A stretch of 51,541 bases of DNA from the NCBI GenBank assembly GCA_022841505.1, contig JALHRK010000004.1, positions 1 through 51,541 on the forward strand, read 5' to 3'. The stretch comes from Saprospiraceae bacterium (GTDB lineage Bacteria; Bacteroidota; Bacteroidia; Chitinophagales; Saprospiraceae). Under the pieces are notes generated by a model. The model made no database searches, was not told the origin of the DNA, and saw only the letters and a list, made by a program, of their open reading frames with translations. Position numbers and translations under genes: made by a program. Below, one piece after another: positions 25,511-35,155 of this stretch (position 1 is the first letter of the stretch; the number at the start of each line of letters is the position of its first letter).

Positions 25511-26135
25511 TCTCTCCATCCAACTTCTTCCGAATCACCTCCGCCTTACTATTCACCTGGAGTTTTTTATAAATTTTTTTGATGTGATCCCTCACTGTTT
25601 CCACAGAAATCAGGTATTTATCGGCGATCATTTTATAACTCAATCCATCTACAAGGCCCTGAACGACTTGCTCTTGTCTGCCGGTCAGGTGGTGATCCTC
25701 GTCGTCTTTTTTGCTGGGGGCGAAATAATCCACCACTTTCCGTGCAATGGAGGGCGACATATAGGCTCCGCCCTGAAACACGGTATTTAATGCCTCCCGA
25801 ATATTCGGCAGGCTCGTTCTTTTGGAGATATAAGACACCGCGCCGGCGCACAATGCCTTAAAAACCTTGTCGGAGTCGTCGTAGGCAGACAACACAATGA
25901 TGTCTGCATCGGGGCATTTATTGCGAATGTGCCGAATGCCTTCCAACCCCGACATGCCTGGCAAGTTAATGTCTAACAACAACATATTCAATGGCGTGCC
26001 TACTGAAAAACGGCGCAGAAACGCTTCTACTGAATCGGTGCTGAGCACTACTTTAACATCGGACTGACCGCCCATAAATTCTTCAAGATTCTCCCTGACG
26101 AGTTTTTCATCTTCAATTATACCCAGATAGATCAT
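25506..26135 (-). CDS. NarL/FixJ-family response regulator
   Basis: A 209-residue two-component regulator. The receiver domain has an acidic pair (IEDEKL), phospho-acceptor Asp in LLLDINLPGMSG and the switch Ser/Lys in LSAYDD and SYISKR. The C-terminal LuxR-type HTH (LTGRQEQVVQGLVDGLSYKMIADKYLISVETVRDHIKKIYKKLQV) binds DNA. It lies upstream of the HisKA_3-type sensor kinase on the same strand, and this kinase class normally partners with such regulators. The longer in-frame ORF to 26240 is less likely because the receiver starts at MIYLGIIEDE (26135). The final codons and stop come from a dispersed repeat. Targets are unknown. Confidence 0.92.
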   Translation of the reverse strand: MIYLGIIEDEKLVRENLEEFMGGQSDVKVVLSTDSVEAFLRRFSVGTPLNMLLLDINLPGMSGLEGIRHIRNKCPDADIIVLSAYDDSDKVFKALCAGAVSYISKRTSLPNIREALNTVFQGGAYMSPSIARKVVDYFAPSKKDDEDHHLTGRQEQVVQGLVDGLSYKMIADKYLISVETVRDHIKKIYKKLQVNSKAEVIRKKLDGEI

Positions 26136-26153
26136 GGTTTTGTGTTTGGGTGT

Positions 26154-26175
26154 AACACTTCCTCTGGGAAGTGTT
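26154..26175. repeat. Inverted repeat AACACTTCC/GGAAGTGTT upstream of the response regulator
   Basis: Perfect 9-bp arms with a 4-base TCTG centre, 19 bases upstream of the regulator ATG. It could be an operator or leader hairpin, or another dispersed palindrome; sequence alone does not decide. Confidence 0.6.
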
Positions 26176-26366
26176 GATTCATAGTGTGTGTTCATTCGTA
26201 CGTTGCTAATCTGCGATAAAATTAAGGATATTTTAGTCAATCCGGAACATTGATTTTACGGTTAAACGATGAAACCTTCCAATTCATCTAAAGGATTTGG
26301 CTTTTTACCAATCCGCTGCTTACCTTCCGCTTCGATTTTGACCATTCTATCTCCACTGTTGGTGTT

Positions 26367-27620
26367 ATGAAGACATTGAACAAAATTATTCTGGAAAGCA
26401 TAGGCCAGGCCCTCCAGCAGCTGCGGGGCAACCGCCTGCGCAGTTTCCTTTCCCTGCTGGGTATTTCCATCGGCATTTTTTGCATTATTGGGGTCTTGTC
26501 GGCGGTAGATTCGCTGGAAGACAACGTGCGCGGCAGCCTGGAAAAGCTGGGCAATAACGTCGTTTACGTCAAAAAATGGCCGTGGGCGGATGCCAGCGAC
26601 AATTGGTGGAATTATATGAAACGGCCTAATCCGGATCACGAGGATTATGAAGCCGTCCTGGCAAAATCGCGTTACGCCACGCTGACTGCCTATCACGTGG
26701 TCGTCGGGTTTAAAACCCTGAAATTCAACTCAAACAGCGTGGAAGGGGCCGTCCTTATCGGCGCTTCTGAGGAATTTTCTGATATGTTCAAACTGGAATT
26801 TGAACAGGGGCGTTATTTTTCGCCTGCTGAATATTATTACGGCGCCAACAAAATCATCCTGGGCCACAAGGTTGCCGAGGGGTTGTTTGGCCCATTAGAT
26901 CCCATTGGGCGCAGCATTAAGCTATCGGGCCGGACTTATGAAGTAATCGGGATCATTGAAAAAGCCGGCGACGACCTGATCAATCCGCTGGATTTCGATG
27001 ACTGCATCATCGTTTCTTATCCAAATGCCCGCGGCCTCGCTAATTTGAAAGCCAACCAGATTTTCGATGCTACCGTTACGGTCAAAGCTTCCGATAATGT
27101 GAGCCTGGATATTTTAAAAGATGAACTCACCGGCATCCTGCGCGCACACCACCGCCTGAAACCCAAACAGGAAGAAGATTTTTCGTTGAATGAAATGTCT
27201 ATGATCGCGAGTTTTATGGATAGCTTTTTTGGGGTTCTGAATCTTCTGGGCTGGCTGATCGGCGGGTTCTCCATGGTAGTTGGCGGCGTCAGCGTGGCCA
27301 ATATCATGTTTGTTTCAGTCAAGGAACGCACCAACATCATTGGCATTAAAAAAGCCCTGGGCGCCAGGCGTTATATGATTCTGCTGGAGTTTCTCATCGA
27401 ATCTATCATCCTTTGCGTGATCGGCGGGTTGATGGGGCTGTTCTTCGTTTTTCTGATTACGAAAGCGCTCACAGCGATCATTGGTTTCGACATCTACCTC
27501 GACCTTGGCAATATAATGGTGGGGATTGTTTTCTCCGTCATCATCGGGGTCATTGCCGGTTTTATCCCAGCCATGCAGGCCGCCCGGATGGACCCAGTGG
27601 TTGCGATGCGCCAGCAGTAG
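26367..27620 (+). CDS. ABC transporter permease (MacB/FtsX type)
   Basis: A 417-residue inner-membrane protein of the MacB/FtsX permease class. One N-terminal membrane helix (LRSFLSLLGISIGIFCIIGVLSAV) is followed by a ~220-residue periplasmic MacB_PCD domain. Three further helices lie at the C-terminus, with the typical VSVKERTNIIGIKKALGARRYMIL loop and ending MDPVVAMRQQ. Such proteins transmit ATPase motion across the membrane rather than forming a pore. The ATPase partner is not in the window. It lies divergent to the response regulator gene, so regulation by that system is possible but unproven. Its likely substrate (lipoproteins, peptides, drugs) is unknown. Confidence 0.9.
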   Translation: MKTLNKIILESIGQALQQLRGNRLRSFLSLLGISIGIFCIIGVLSAVDSLEDNVRGSLEKLGNNVVYVKKWPWADASDNWWNYMKRPNPDHEDYEAVLAKSRYATLTAYHVVVGFKTLKFNSNSVEGAVLIGASEEFSDMFKLEFEQGRYFSPAEYYYGANKIILGHKVAEGLFGPLDPIGRSIKLSGRTYEVIGIIEKAGDDLINPLDFDDCIIVSYPNARGLANLKANQIFDATVTVKASDNVSLDILKDELTGILRAHHRLKPKQEEDFSLNEMSMIASFMDSFFGVLNLLGWLIGGFSMVVGGVSVANIMFVSVKERTNIIGIKKALGARRYMILLEFLIESIILCVIGGLMGLFFVFLITKALTAIIGFDIYLDLGNIMVGIVFSVIIGVIAGFIPAMQAARMDPVVAMRQQ

Positions 27621-27722
27621 TCCCATGTGTAAAGAGGCAAAAGGCAAATTGGCAAAAGACAAAAGGTAATTTGCTTCGTAAAGCTTGATTGAATTAACCA
27701 ATGAATTGATAAACAGCAATTT

Positions 27723-27755
27723 AAACCTATAAGGTTTTTAAAACCTTATAGGTTT
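27723..27755. repeat. 33-bp palindrome AAACCTATAAGGTTTT, second copy
   Basis: Perfect 16-base arms, as at 17959-17991, with centre base T. It lies in a 619-base gap without a gene that also holds a second palindrome at 27808-27828 and a possible small RNA. Confidence 0.9.
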
Positions 27756-27807
27756 TGCCCGTGATTGCAGCTCCGAACACAGCTGATCATTTACATTGAC
27801 ATCACAA

Positions 27808-27828
27808 GGGCGACCGCGAGGGTCGCCC
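27808..27828. repeat. Palindrome GGGCGACC-GCGAG-GGTCGCCC
   Basis: Perfect 8-base arms with a 5-base loop. It is the reverse complement of the element at 79-99, apart from one arm base. It lies in the intergenic space after the permease gene, followed by a pyrimidine-rich run. Confidence 0.8.
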
Positions 27829-27869
27829 CTACCGTCTTACCCCCTCTCACCCTCTCTCTCTCAAATTTC

Positions 27870-27884
27870 TGGCACGGTTTTAGT
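27870..27884 (+). promoter_or_regulatory. Possible sigma-54-type promoter for a small RNA
   Basis: TGGCACG matches the -24 element of sigma-54 promoters exactly, but the -12 part is TAGT rather than TTGC. The call is therefore weak. The window does encode a sigma-54 activator (2715-4007). Confidence 0.3.
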
Positions 27885-27894
27885 ATCCTATAAA

Positions 27895-28052
27895 AACGTA
27901 GGCAATCATTTCGCCAAACGCCAATCCGATCGAAGTCCTGAAAGCTGCATGCGTTGAAAAAATCCAATTTCTGGCTGTGGCAATTCGCGCAGTATATATT
28001 GTTTCAAGTGTTTCAGCTGCCCGGAAGCTTATTGCGACCGGGCAGTTTTTTT
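27895..28052 (+). ncRNA. Putative small RNA ending in a terminator
   Basis: No ORF fits between 27890 and 28052, yet a strong intrinsic terminator is present: CTGCCCGG (28017-28024) pairs with CCGGGCAG (28038-28045) and seven T follow. The permease gene stops 397 bases upstream, beyond several palindromes, so a separate short transcript is the simpler reading. The 5' end is guessed from the sigma-54-like site. No known RNA family is recognised. Confidence 0.35.
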
Positions 28053-28174
28053 ATTTTTGACCAATAGTCCTCCTAAAGCGTCCATACCCCGCTCCAGACC
28101 GACCACTTTCTAAATGCAAATGTTAAAACTAAAAATAGGTTTTCACATCCGCTCCCGAATCCAAACCAAACTTA

Positions 28175-28182
28175 TATCTTTG
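28175..28182 (+). promoter_or_regulatory. -7 promoter element (TATCTTTG) of the PorP/SprF gene
   Basis: TATCTTTG is a full match to the TAnnTTTG consensus, 58 bases before the ATG. A clear -33 TTTG is not evident. Confidence 0.55.
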
Positions 28183-28239
28183 GTCGCGTTTTTTCAGACA
28201 GATTAAACGCTAACTTTACGGGTCTCAAAAACTTATCCC

Positions 28240-29181
28240 ATGACGCGAATCCTCCCACTACTCTTGTTGTCATTGGCGCCTATTGCCGTCTTTGCTCAAC
28301 AACTCTCCCTGTTTACCCAATATCGGGAAAACGCCACATTGATCAATCCTGCTGCCATTGAAGGTGATTACTTCGCCTATGGCCAGAACCTGACTTTCGG
28401 CGTTTCCTACCGGGCACAATGGGTTGGGTTGGCAAACGGCCCGCGCACCCAAACCCTTCGGGGTTCTTATTTGAATACGGAATACTCCGGCGTGACCCTG
28501 CTTGCAGGCGGCCACCTGATCAACGACCAAACCGGCCCTACAGGGTTTACCGGCGTTTACGGGCGGATTGGCGGAGTGGTCAGCGGAGACCCTGAATACA
28601 GCGGCCTTTCCATCGCGCTCAGCGCCGGTTTAGTTCAGTATCGGGTGGATGCTTCAAAAATCCGCCTCCGCGATCCCAACGATGTCATCGGCGAACAAGA
28701 CCAGGCCCAACTCTTTCCCGATGTAGGTCTCGGCGTTTATTATTACCAGATGGTTGGTGACGGCGATTTCTTTTACACGGGCGTTTCCGTGCCGCAGGTC
28801 ATTGGCCTCGACCTGACTTTCCAGGACGAAAACGGCGAGTTTTACACCAAACGCGTTCAACACTTCTATGGCCTCCTTGGCTTTTATAAGTTTTTCGACA
28901 ACGACAGTTTTCTCGAACCTTCCGTATGGGTGAAATACGCGCCGAATGCGCCCATCAACGCGGACATTAACCTGCGTTACCAGATGCCAAGCAGCTTTTG
29001 GATCGGTACCGGGGTCTCCACCGGAGGAAACTTCCACATGGATGCGGGCATCATCATCGGCCAAAACACCTTTGATAATACCATACGCATCGGTTATGGT
29101 TTCGACTACTCCTTCAGTTCTTTTGGCCCAACCGCCGGAAGCACACACGAAATCAACCTCACTTTTTCATTTGAAAAATAG
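28240..29181 (+). CDS. PorP/SprF-family type IX secretion protein
   Basis: Outer-membrane beta-barrel protein of the PorP/SprF family, known to act with the T9SS in surface delivery of large adhesins with type B C-terminal domains. The 313-residue protein has a signal peptide (cleavage near VFAQ|QLSLF) and the family opening LFTQYRENATLINPAAIEGDY. Amphipathic strands and a C-terminal strand (EINLTFSFEK) follow. The next gene downstream on the same strand is a 1946-residue type B T9SS protein, the usual partner arrangement. A TATCTTTG promoter element precedes it. Confidence 0.9.
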   Translation: MTRILPLLLLSLAPIAVFAQQLSLFTQYRENATLINPAAIEGDYFAYGQNLTFGVSYRAQWVGLANGPRTQTLRGSYLNTEYSGVTLLAGGHLINDQTGPTGFTGVYGRIGGVVSGDPEYSGLSIALSAGLVQYRVDASKIRLRDPNDVIGEQDQAQLFPDVGLGVYYYQMVGDGDFFYTGVSVPQVIGLDLTFQDENGEFYTKRVQHFYGLLGFYKFFDNDSFLEPSVWVKYAPNAPINADINLRYQMPSSFWIGTGVSTGGNFHMDAGIIIGQNTFDNTIRIGYGFDYSFSSFGPTAGSTHEINLTFSFEK

Positions 29182-29304
29182 AAGTTTTCCTTCGCGGCCA
29201 CGCGCTGCAAGGAGACTTCGCTATTTGGATCTTGTATCTGAACTGACGTAGAATGTCTCATGAGTAAAACGAGCGTATCCTGCATCCCAAACTTATTCGG
29301 TTCC

Positions 29305-32300
29305 ATGAAAAAATTTCTTACCCTCCTGATTTTTGGTATGACCCTTGGCGTTTCAGCCATCGCGCAGCCAACCATCAACTTTTCCACGGAGTCGCCCTGT
29401 AACGGGCAGAACTTCTGTATGGATGTTACTGTAGAAGATTTTACGGACATCAAGTCCATGAAATTTACCATTCAGTTTGATCCTTCTGTTTTGGGAAACC
29501 CATCGGCGGCCAGCATTGGTTTGCCCGCTCCCGCGCCGACTTTTAATTTTAGCACGCCGGGTTTTATAGAAGTTATATGGGAAAGTTCGCCATGCGGTTC
29601 GCCTACGCCAGGTGTAGACCTGCCGGATGGTAGCTTAATTTTCCAACTTTGCTTTACCGCGATGGGGACTTATGCCCAAACGGCCGAAGTTTGTGTTGCC
29701 GGGCTTCCCGTACCAGAGGTCTACCGGGAAGGAACCGGATGTGCGAACATCGGTTTGCTCAGTACCTGCGGCTTAGTGTCGGTTTGCGTACGACCGGTGG
29801 AATTGCTCATTTCGAGTACCTCCGGCCAGGAAGGCGACTTAGTTTGTGTGGATTTCCGGGTCACCGGTTTCGATGCCCTGCGCAGTATGCAGTATACCAT
29901 CAACTGGAACCCTGATGTACTGAATTTTGAAAACTGTGTGGTCGGATCGGTACCCAACCTGAGTTGTGCCAGCAGTTTTGGGGTGCCCCCGTCGCTTCCG
30001 GAAGGGACAGCCACTTTTTCCTGGTCTTATACGCTCCCGGACGAACCCGGCATTACCCTACAGGATAGTTTTCTCATGTTTCAACTCTGTTTCCGCGTGG
30101 TCGGGAACTGTGAAGAATCTACGCTCATCGAAATTTCCGATGCGCCAACCATGATTGAGGTCACCAACGACATCGTCGCCGGAACAAACATCACGTTCCT
30201 GCCGCGCGTAGGAACGGTGACTGTGGGCGATTGCGACCCAACTGGTTTGCAATTGAGTGCCAACTGCGGCGCTCCAGTTAATTTAAATGATACCAACGTT
30301 TGTGTGGAGGTGATTGCTGGCGGCAACTTCAACAACATCTCGGATTTTTCGTACCTGATGCAGTGGAACGCCAGTATTCTGGAATACGCTACTGTGACAA
30401 ATTTTAACCCGCTCATCAGCAATTTTAATATTAGCGATTTCAATATTTCGCAGGTGGACAACGGCGTCCTCGGGGTGAACTGGGAATCAACGCCCTTTCC
30501 CAATGAAACCCTGCCCGCTGGCACCGTCATGTACGAAGTTTGTTTTAACGTGATCGGCCTTGGCGGCAACAGCCCGTTCAACTTTACCGGCCCAACCAAC
30601 GTGCAGGTGGGCAATGGCCCGGACATCGGCATCAACCCGACCAACTGCGAAGTGCAGGTGATCCAACCGGCGGGCGTCGTGATGAACCTCGCCAACGCGG
30701 AAGCCGTCCCCGGCGATGTTGCTTGCGTGGAAGTGAGCGTTTCCAATTTCAACGAAATCGTCAGCTATCAGTTTTCCATGGCCTGGGATCCAACCCACAT
30801 GGAGTATCAGGGCATCAATAATATTACGCTTCCTGAAGCAGACATTAATAACTTCGGCCTTGGAGCTATTGGCGCCGGGCTGCTGTTTTTTTCCTGGGAT
30901 CCTTCTACCGATCACACCGTAGTGGACGGCACGGCAATTTTTGAGCTCTGTTTCACCATGCTCAGCCAACCCAATATTTGCGACGACCTGATGCTGGTTG
31001 ATCTCCCGTTGGTTGCAGAAGCGGTCAGCACTACGTCCAATGGCGAAAATATCGGTGTCACGAGCAACGTCTCCGAAGTTTGTACGCTGTTCCCCGAAGG
31101 CTATGGGCTCATCGTGGCAGCGGCAGAAGGCGACCGTTTGGATACGGCCTGCGTGGCATTTTCGGTGACCTCCTTTGACGGCATCACCAGTACCAGCTTT
31201 GAAATCAGCTGGGATCCAAGCGCCCTGCAATATACCAGCGTCCAACTTGCCAATACCTGGCCAGGGCTGACCATACCCGGTGATTTCATCCTTACCAATA
31301 CAGGCGTCGGTTCTATAATCGTAGACTGGGCCAACCCGGCAGGCGCAAACATTGGCGCTCCGAACGACACCACTGTCGTTTTTGAAGTCTGCTACGCGCT
31401 CATCGGCACGCCCGGTGAATGTTTCCCGGTAGAAATTTCCGAAAACCCTGCGTCGGTGGTTCAAACCCTGAACGGTCCTGGCAGCCTATTGGCTACCGAT
31501 GGAGAAATGTGCATTAATGATCGTTTGATTATAGAAATGGTATCCATCACGCCAGCGAGTTGCGCAGGCACTTGCGATGGTGAAGTACAGCTGTTGGTGA
31601 CTGGCGGACAGGGCCCACTCGGTACGACCTGGACACAAGGGACTTTTACCCAGTTTACGCCGCTGACTGTTGGCGACCTTTGTTCCACAGTAGCCAGCGG
31701 AGATACGCTGTTTGTCCGGGTATACGATCTGGGAACGAACCCTTCGCTTTTTGTGGATACCTTCTTTATTATTCCGCTTGGCCCCGATCAGCCGGTTTCA
31801 GATGCCGGAGAGGATAAGATTTCAGGTTGCGATCCCGAGGGCGCAATTGCTGTTGGTAATGGTTCTACGGGGGCTGGTTTTTCTTACACTTGGCAAACCA
31901 TTCAAGGTGGTGTCGTTGGTACGCAAGTTATGACAGGCGTTTCACAGCTTTTACCTGGTGTAGGTTTGTATGAATACATTGTAGACAATGGAGCAGGTTG
32001 TACTGCACGGGATACCATGGAAGTCCTCGCGCCCCCCGTCCCCGTTGCGGATGCTGGCGCTGCTCAAACCATAGATTGCACGAATGAAACTGCCGTTCTC
32101 GACGGATCGGCTTCAACAGCTATGGATGTCACTTACCTTTGGACGCCAATAGATGGCGGCGCAGTTGCAGCTGGCGAAACAATGATGGCAGTCGCTACGG
32201 CTGTCGTTCCGGGATCTTATGAACTGCGGGTGAGGTACGTGGCGACCAACTGCGAGGCCAGAGATACCGTCGTCATTGCAGACGCACAGGAACTGCCAAA

Positions 32301-35145
32301 CGCCAACGCTGGTGCGGAACAACGCGAATTAGGTTGTACAGGAGATGCCATTACTCTCGATGGTTCGGCTTCTACCAATCCTCCTGACCTGAACCTGACT
32401 TACCAGTGGTTTGACCCCAACGGTGTTGCATTGGCACCGGGCATCACGGTAGACGTAGCCGAATTAGGTATCTACACCTTTGTTGTAACCAATACAGACA
32501 ACAGTTGCCGCGATACGGCCACGGTAGAGCTGATTCCAAGCCTGGACTACCCGCAGATTGCTTTTAGCGGGGATTCCACCGTAACTTGTGACCGGTTAAG
32601 CGCCATGTTCACCGCTGCGCTTTCGCCCGATACCGTGTTGTATGATTTTAGCTGGACGGTAATTTCTGGCGGCCCGATTGTGTCTCCGACCGAAATGACC
32701 TTGTCCCCGGAAGCAGGAGCTGGCGTTTACCAGCTTTCTGTCACCAACCCGAACAACAGTTGTACGACCCTCGACACGTTTATCGTGCAGGCGAATAACC
32801 TGCCTCCGATTGCGGATGCAGGGGAAGATTTTACGATTACCTGCAACAATTCGTCCTTTATCCTGACAGCAAACGGCTCCACGCTGGGAGACTCGATCAG
32901 CGTCATTTGGACAGGGCCGGCAGGGGACACCATTCCTTCCAATAACCTGGAAGTGAGCACTCCCGGTATTTATACGCTCGAAATTCTGAACAATAATACG
33001 GGCTGTTCGGCCACGGACGAAATGGAGTTGCTTACAGATGGCACCCCTCCTCCAATGGTTACAATTACACAACCTGGTCCAATCACTTGTACGAATACTT
33101 TTGCAACCCTGACCGCAACTGTAACACCTGCGGGAGGTACGTATGAATACCTTTGGTCCGTTCAGGGCGGTGGAGGCAACATCATCGGGGCGACCGATGC
33201 CGCCGTTACCCAGGTGAATCAGGCAGGAATCTATCAGGTCTCGGTAACCGATACCAACAATGGCTGCTTCGACATCGAAACGGTTACCGTTGTATCAGAT
33301 ACCATTGCTCCGATCGTAAACGCGGCCAATACGACGCCGGCCCTGGTCATTACCTGCGCAACGCCATCCGTCACGCTGGGCGGAGACGGCACCTCTGTTG
33401 GCCCGGATTATACCTACCAGTGGACGACTGTGGTCGGCTCCGGCGCTACGGTGCCCAGCCCGAATAATATTTTTACGGCAGAAGCAACATCGGGCGGTTT
33501 GTACATCCTCACTGTTCGCGACATAACCAATGGCTGTCTTGCGAGGGATACCGCGTTGGTGACTGCCGATACGGCCAGTGTGGTTATCCCGGATGTGACT
33601 GCTGAAAAACTTACCTGCGTTGTGGAATCCGTGACGCTGGATGCTTCCGCTACGCTGCCCAATACGAATATCACGATTCTATGGACAGGTTCGAACGGTG
33701 CGCCAAGTCCGGTAGACCAATTGATCACAACGGCGACCGTAGCCGGTACTTATACCCTTACCGTTCGGAACAACGCCAATGGTTGTGAAACCAGCGTAGA
33801 TGTGGAAGTCGGTGAAAACCGGACACCACCGGACATTTCTTTTGTAGCACCGCCGCTGTTCTCCTGCGCGTTCCCATCCGTTGTCGTGGACGCTTCGGGT
33901 ACCGGCCAGGCTGCCAGTTTCTCTACCATTACCTGGGCCGTCATAGATGGCGGAACGATTACCCCGCCGAGCGGCGCGCTGATTGTCACGGTAGATGCCC
34001 CTGGTACTTATGAACTGACTGTGGTGCGTGCCGACAATGGTTGCACCGTCACTGAATCAGTTGAGGTTTTACCGGCAAATGATACGCCGGTCGCGGATGC
34101 AGGCCCTGATTTCACCATCGGTTGCGGTGAAATGACCGTATTGGATGGGTCGGGTTCAACCGCGGGTACATACCAATGGTCGAACATCAGTGGTGGCGCA
34201 ACGCCTACTCCGGCAACCGCCCAAAACCCGTCTATTGATGCGCCGGGCACCTACCGGTTGCTGGTCACCAACCCGCTGAATAACTGTATGGACGCGGATA
34301 CCGTGGTGGTTACCCTGATCAATAGCCTGGCGAATGCCAACGCCGGCCCAGATCAGGATATTTGTGGCGATTTGACCACCCTGAACGCTAACCTGCCTGC
34401 GGGGGCGACCGGTTTGTGGACCAGCGTATCCAGCGCCGTGGTTGCAACGCCGGATCAGGGAACAACTGAAGTCACTAACCTGCGCAATGGCGCAACGACT
34501 TTCGTCTGGACGCTTTCTGCACCAGGATGCGCCAATTACAGCGCCGATACAGTCGTTGTAGTTTCGTCAGGAAAACCGGAAGCCAATAATGATGCGCTCA
34601 ACATTGGCGAAGATACACGCAGTGGATCGGTCAACGTATCGTCTAATGACATCCTTACGGGCATCACGAACTTTGAAGCAACCCTGTTGGGCAATCCTTC
34701 TTTCGGTATGATAGACAGTTTTGTAAACAATACCCTGTTTTTTAGTGTGGGTATTGGCGCAGAAGGCACCACCGAGCTGGCCTACCAGATTTGCAACCTC
34801 GATTGTCCGGGTCAATGCGACACTGCTCTTATTATCATCAATGTTGAAAATGATGGCAAAGAGCCTGAACTTCCGAACACCATCACCCCCAATGGCGATG
34901 GATTGAATGAAGCGCTGGTTTTTGATATCTTATTGAGCAACCCGGCAGAAGAATTTCCGAACAACGAACTGATCGTTTTCAACCGCTGGGGAGACATCGT
35001 TTACCAGGCCAAACCGTACGCAAATAACTGGCAGGGGACCAACAGTGATGGAAAAGAGTTGCCACACGGCACCTACTACTACATCCTGAGGCTGGATATT
35101 GGTAACCGGGATATTATTCGCGGCGACGTGACCATTGTAAAATAA
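29305..35145 (+). CDS. Giant T9SS-secreted protein with cohesin-like and Ig/PKD repeats
   Basis: A 1946-residue secreted protein. After a signal peptide, five cohesin-like modules (about residues 20-735) each open with a C(V/M)xVxVxxFxxIxSxxFxxxWDPxxLxY pattern. A SprB-like module follows (about 740-820), then about eleven Ig/PKD-like repeats opening PxADAGxDxTIxC (about 829-1752) and a Big_9-like module (KPEANNDALNIGEDTRSGSV). The C-terminus is a gliding-motility-associated (type B, CHU_C) T9SS domain from TPNGDGLNEAL to DIIRGDVTIVK. It should be displayed on the cell surface, probably as an adhesin, with PorP/SprF upstream. No dockerin partner is seen. An in-frame start at 29260 precedes the signal peptide and is less likely. 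Confidence 0.93.
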   Translation: MKKFLTLLIFGMTLGVSAIAQPTINFSTESPCNGQNFCMDVTVEDFTDIKSMKFTIQFDPSVLGNPSAASIGLPAPAPTFNFSTPGFIEVIWESSPCGSPTPGVDLPDGSLIFQLCFTAMGTYAQTAEVCVAGLPVPEVYREGTGCANIGLLSTCGLVSVCVRPVELLISSTSGQEGDLVCVDFRVTGFDALRSMQYTINWNPDVLNFENCVVGSVPNLSCASSFGVPPSLPEGTATFSWSYTLPDEPGITLQDSFLMFQLCFRVVGNCEESTLIEISDAPTMIEVTNDIVAGTNITFLPRVGTVTVGDCDPTGLQLSANCGAPVNLNDTNVCVEVIAGGNFNNISDFSYLMQWNASILEYATVTNFNPLISNFNISDFNISQVDNGVLGVNWESTPFPNETLPAGTVMYEVCFNVIGLGGNSPFNFTGPTNVQVGNGPDIGINPTNCEVQVIQPAGVVMNLANAEAVPGDVACVEVSVSNFNEIVSYQFSMAWDPTHMEYQGINNITLPEADINNFGLGAIGAGLLFFSWDPSTDHTVVDGTAIFELCFTMLSQPNICDDLMLVDLPLVAEAVSTTSNGENIGVTSNVSEVCTLFPEGYGLIVAAAEGDRLDTACVAFSVTSFDGITSTSFEISWDPSALQYTSVQLANTWPGLTIPGDFILTNTGVGSIIVDWANPAGANIGAPNDTTVVFEVCYALIGTPGECFPVEISENPASVVQTLNGPGSLLATDGEMCINDRLIIEMVSITPASCAGTCDGEVQLLVTGGQGPLGTTWTQGTFTQFTPLTVGDLCSTVASGDTLFVRVYDLGTNPSLFVDTFFIIPLGPDQPVSDAGEDKISGCDPEGAIAVGNGSTGAGFSYTWQTIQGGVVGTQVMTGVSQLLPGVGLYEYIVDNGAGCTARDTMEVLAPPVPVADAGAAQTIDCTNETAVLDGSASTAMDVTYLWTPIDGGAVAAGETMMAVATAVVPGSYELRVRYVATNCEARDTVVIADAQELPNANAGAEQRELGCTGDAITLDGSASTNPPDLNLTYQWFDPNGVALAPGITVDVAELGIYTFVVTNTDNSCRDTATVELIPSLDYPQIAFSGDSTVTCDRLSAMFTAALSPDTVLYDFSWTVISGGPIVSPTEMTLSPEAGAGVYQLSVTNPNNSCTTLDTFIVQANNLPPIADAGEDFTITCNNSSFILTANGSTLGDSISVIWTGPAGDTIPSNNLEVSTPGIYTLEILNNNTGCSATDEMELLTDGTPPPMVTITQPGPITCTNTFATLTATVTPAGGTYEYLWSVQGGGGNIIGATDAAVTQVNQAGIYQVSVTDTNNGCFDIETVTVVSDTIAPIVNAANTTPALVITCATPSVTLGGDGTSVGPDYTYQWTTVVGSGATVPSPNNIFTAEATSGGLYILTVRDITNGCLARDTALVTADTASVVIPDVTAEKLTCVVESVTLDASATLPNTNITILWTGSNGAPSPVDQLITTATVAGTYTLTVRNNANGCETSVDVEVGENRTPPDISFVAPPLFSCAFPSVVVDASGTGQAASFSTITWAVIDGGTITPPSGALIVTVDAPGTYELTVVRADNGCTVTESVEVLPANDTPVADAGPDFTIGCGEMTVLDGSGSTAGTYQWSNISGGATPTPATAQNPSIDAPGTYRLLVTNPLNNCMDADTVVVTLINSLANANAGPDQDICGDLTTLNANLPAGATGLWTSVSSAVVATPDQGTTEVTNLRNGATTFVWTLSAPGCANYSADTVVVVSSGKPEANNDALNIGEDTRSGSVNVSSNDILTGITNFEATLLGNPSFGMIDSFVNNTLFFSVGIGAEGTTELAYQICNLDCPGQCDTALIIINVENDGKEPELPNTITPNGDGLNEALVFDILLSNPAEEFPNNELIVFNRWGDIVYQAKPYANNWQGTNSDGKELPHGTYYYILRLDIGNRDIIRGDVTIVK

Positions 35146-35155
35146 GAGTGTGGGT

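Noticed and set aside
22188-27620. Kinase, regulator and permease as one BceRS-type drug-sensing operon.
   Set aside because: The permease is divergent, lacks its ATPase, and the kinase is a large propeller sensor rather than a BceS type.
30487-31464. Long minus-strand ORF (325 residues) opposite the giant T9SS gene, and a similar 301-residue one at 36415-37320.
   Set aside because: They lie fully antisense to well-supported genes and have no family signature, so they are frame shadows.
29305-35145. Cellulosome scaffoldin.
   Set aside because: Cohesin-like modules are present but no dockerin, CBM or cellulase gene is in the window, and the C-terminus is a T9SS sorting domain.
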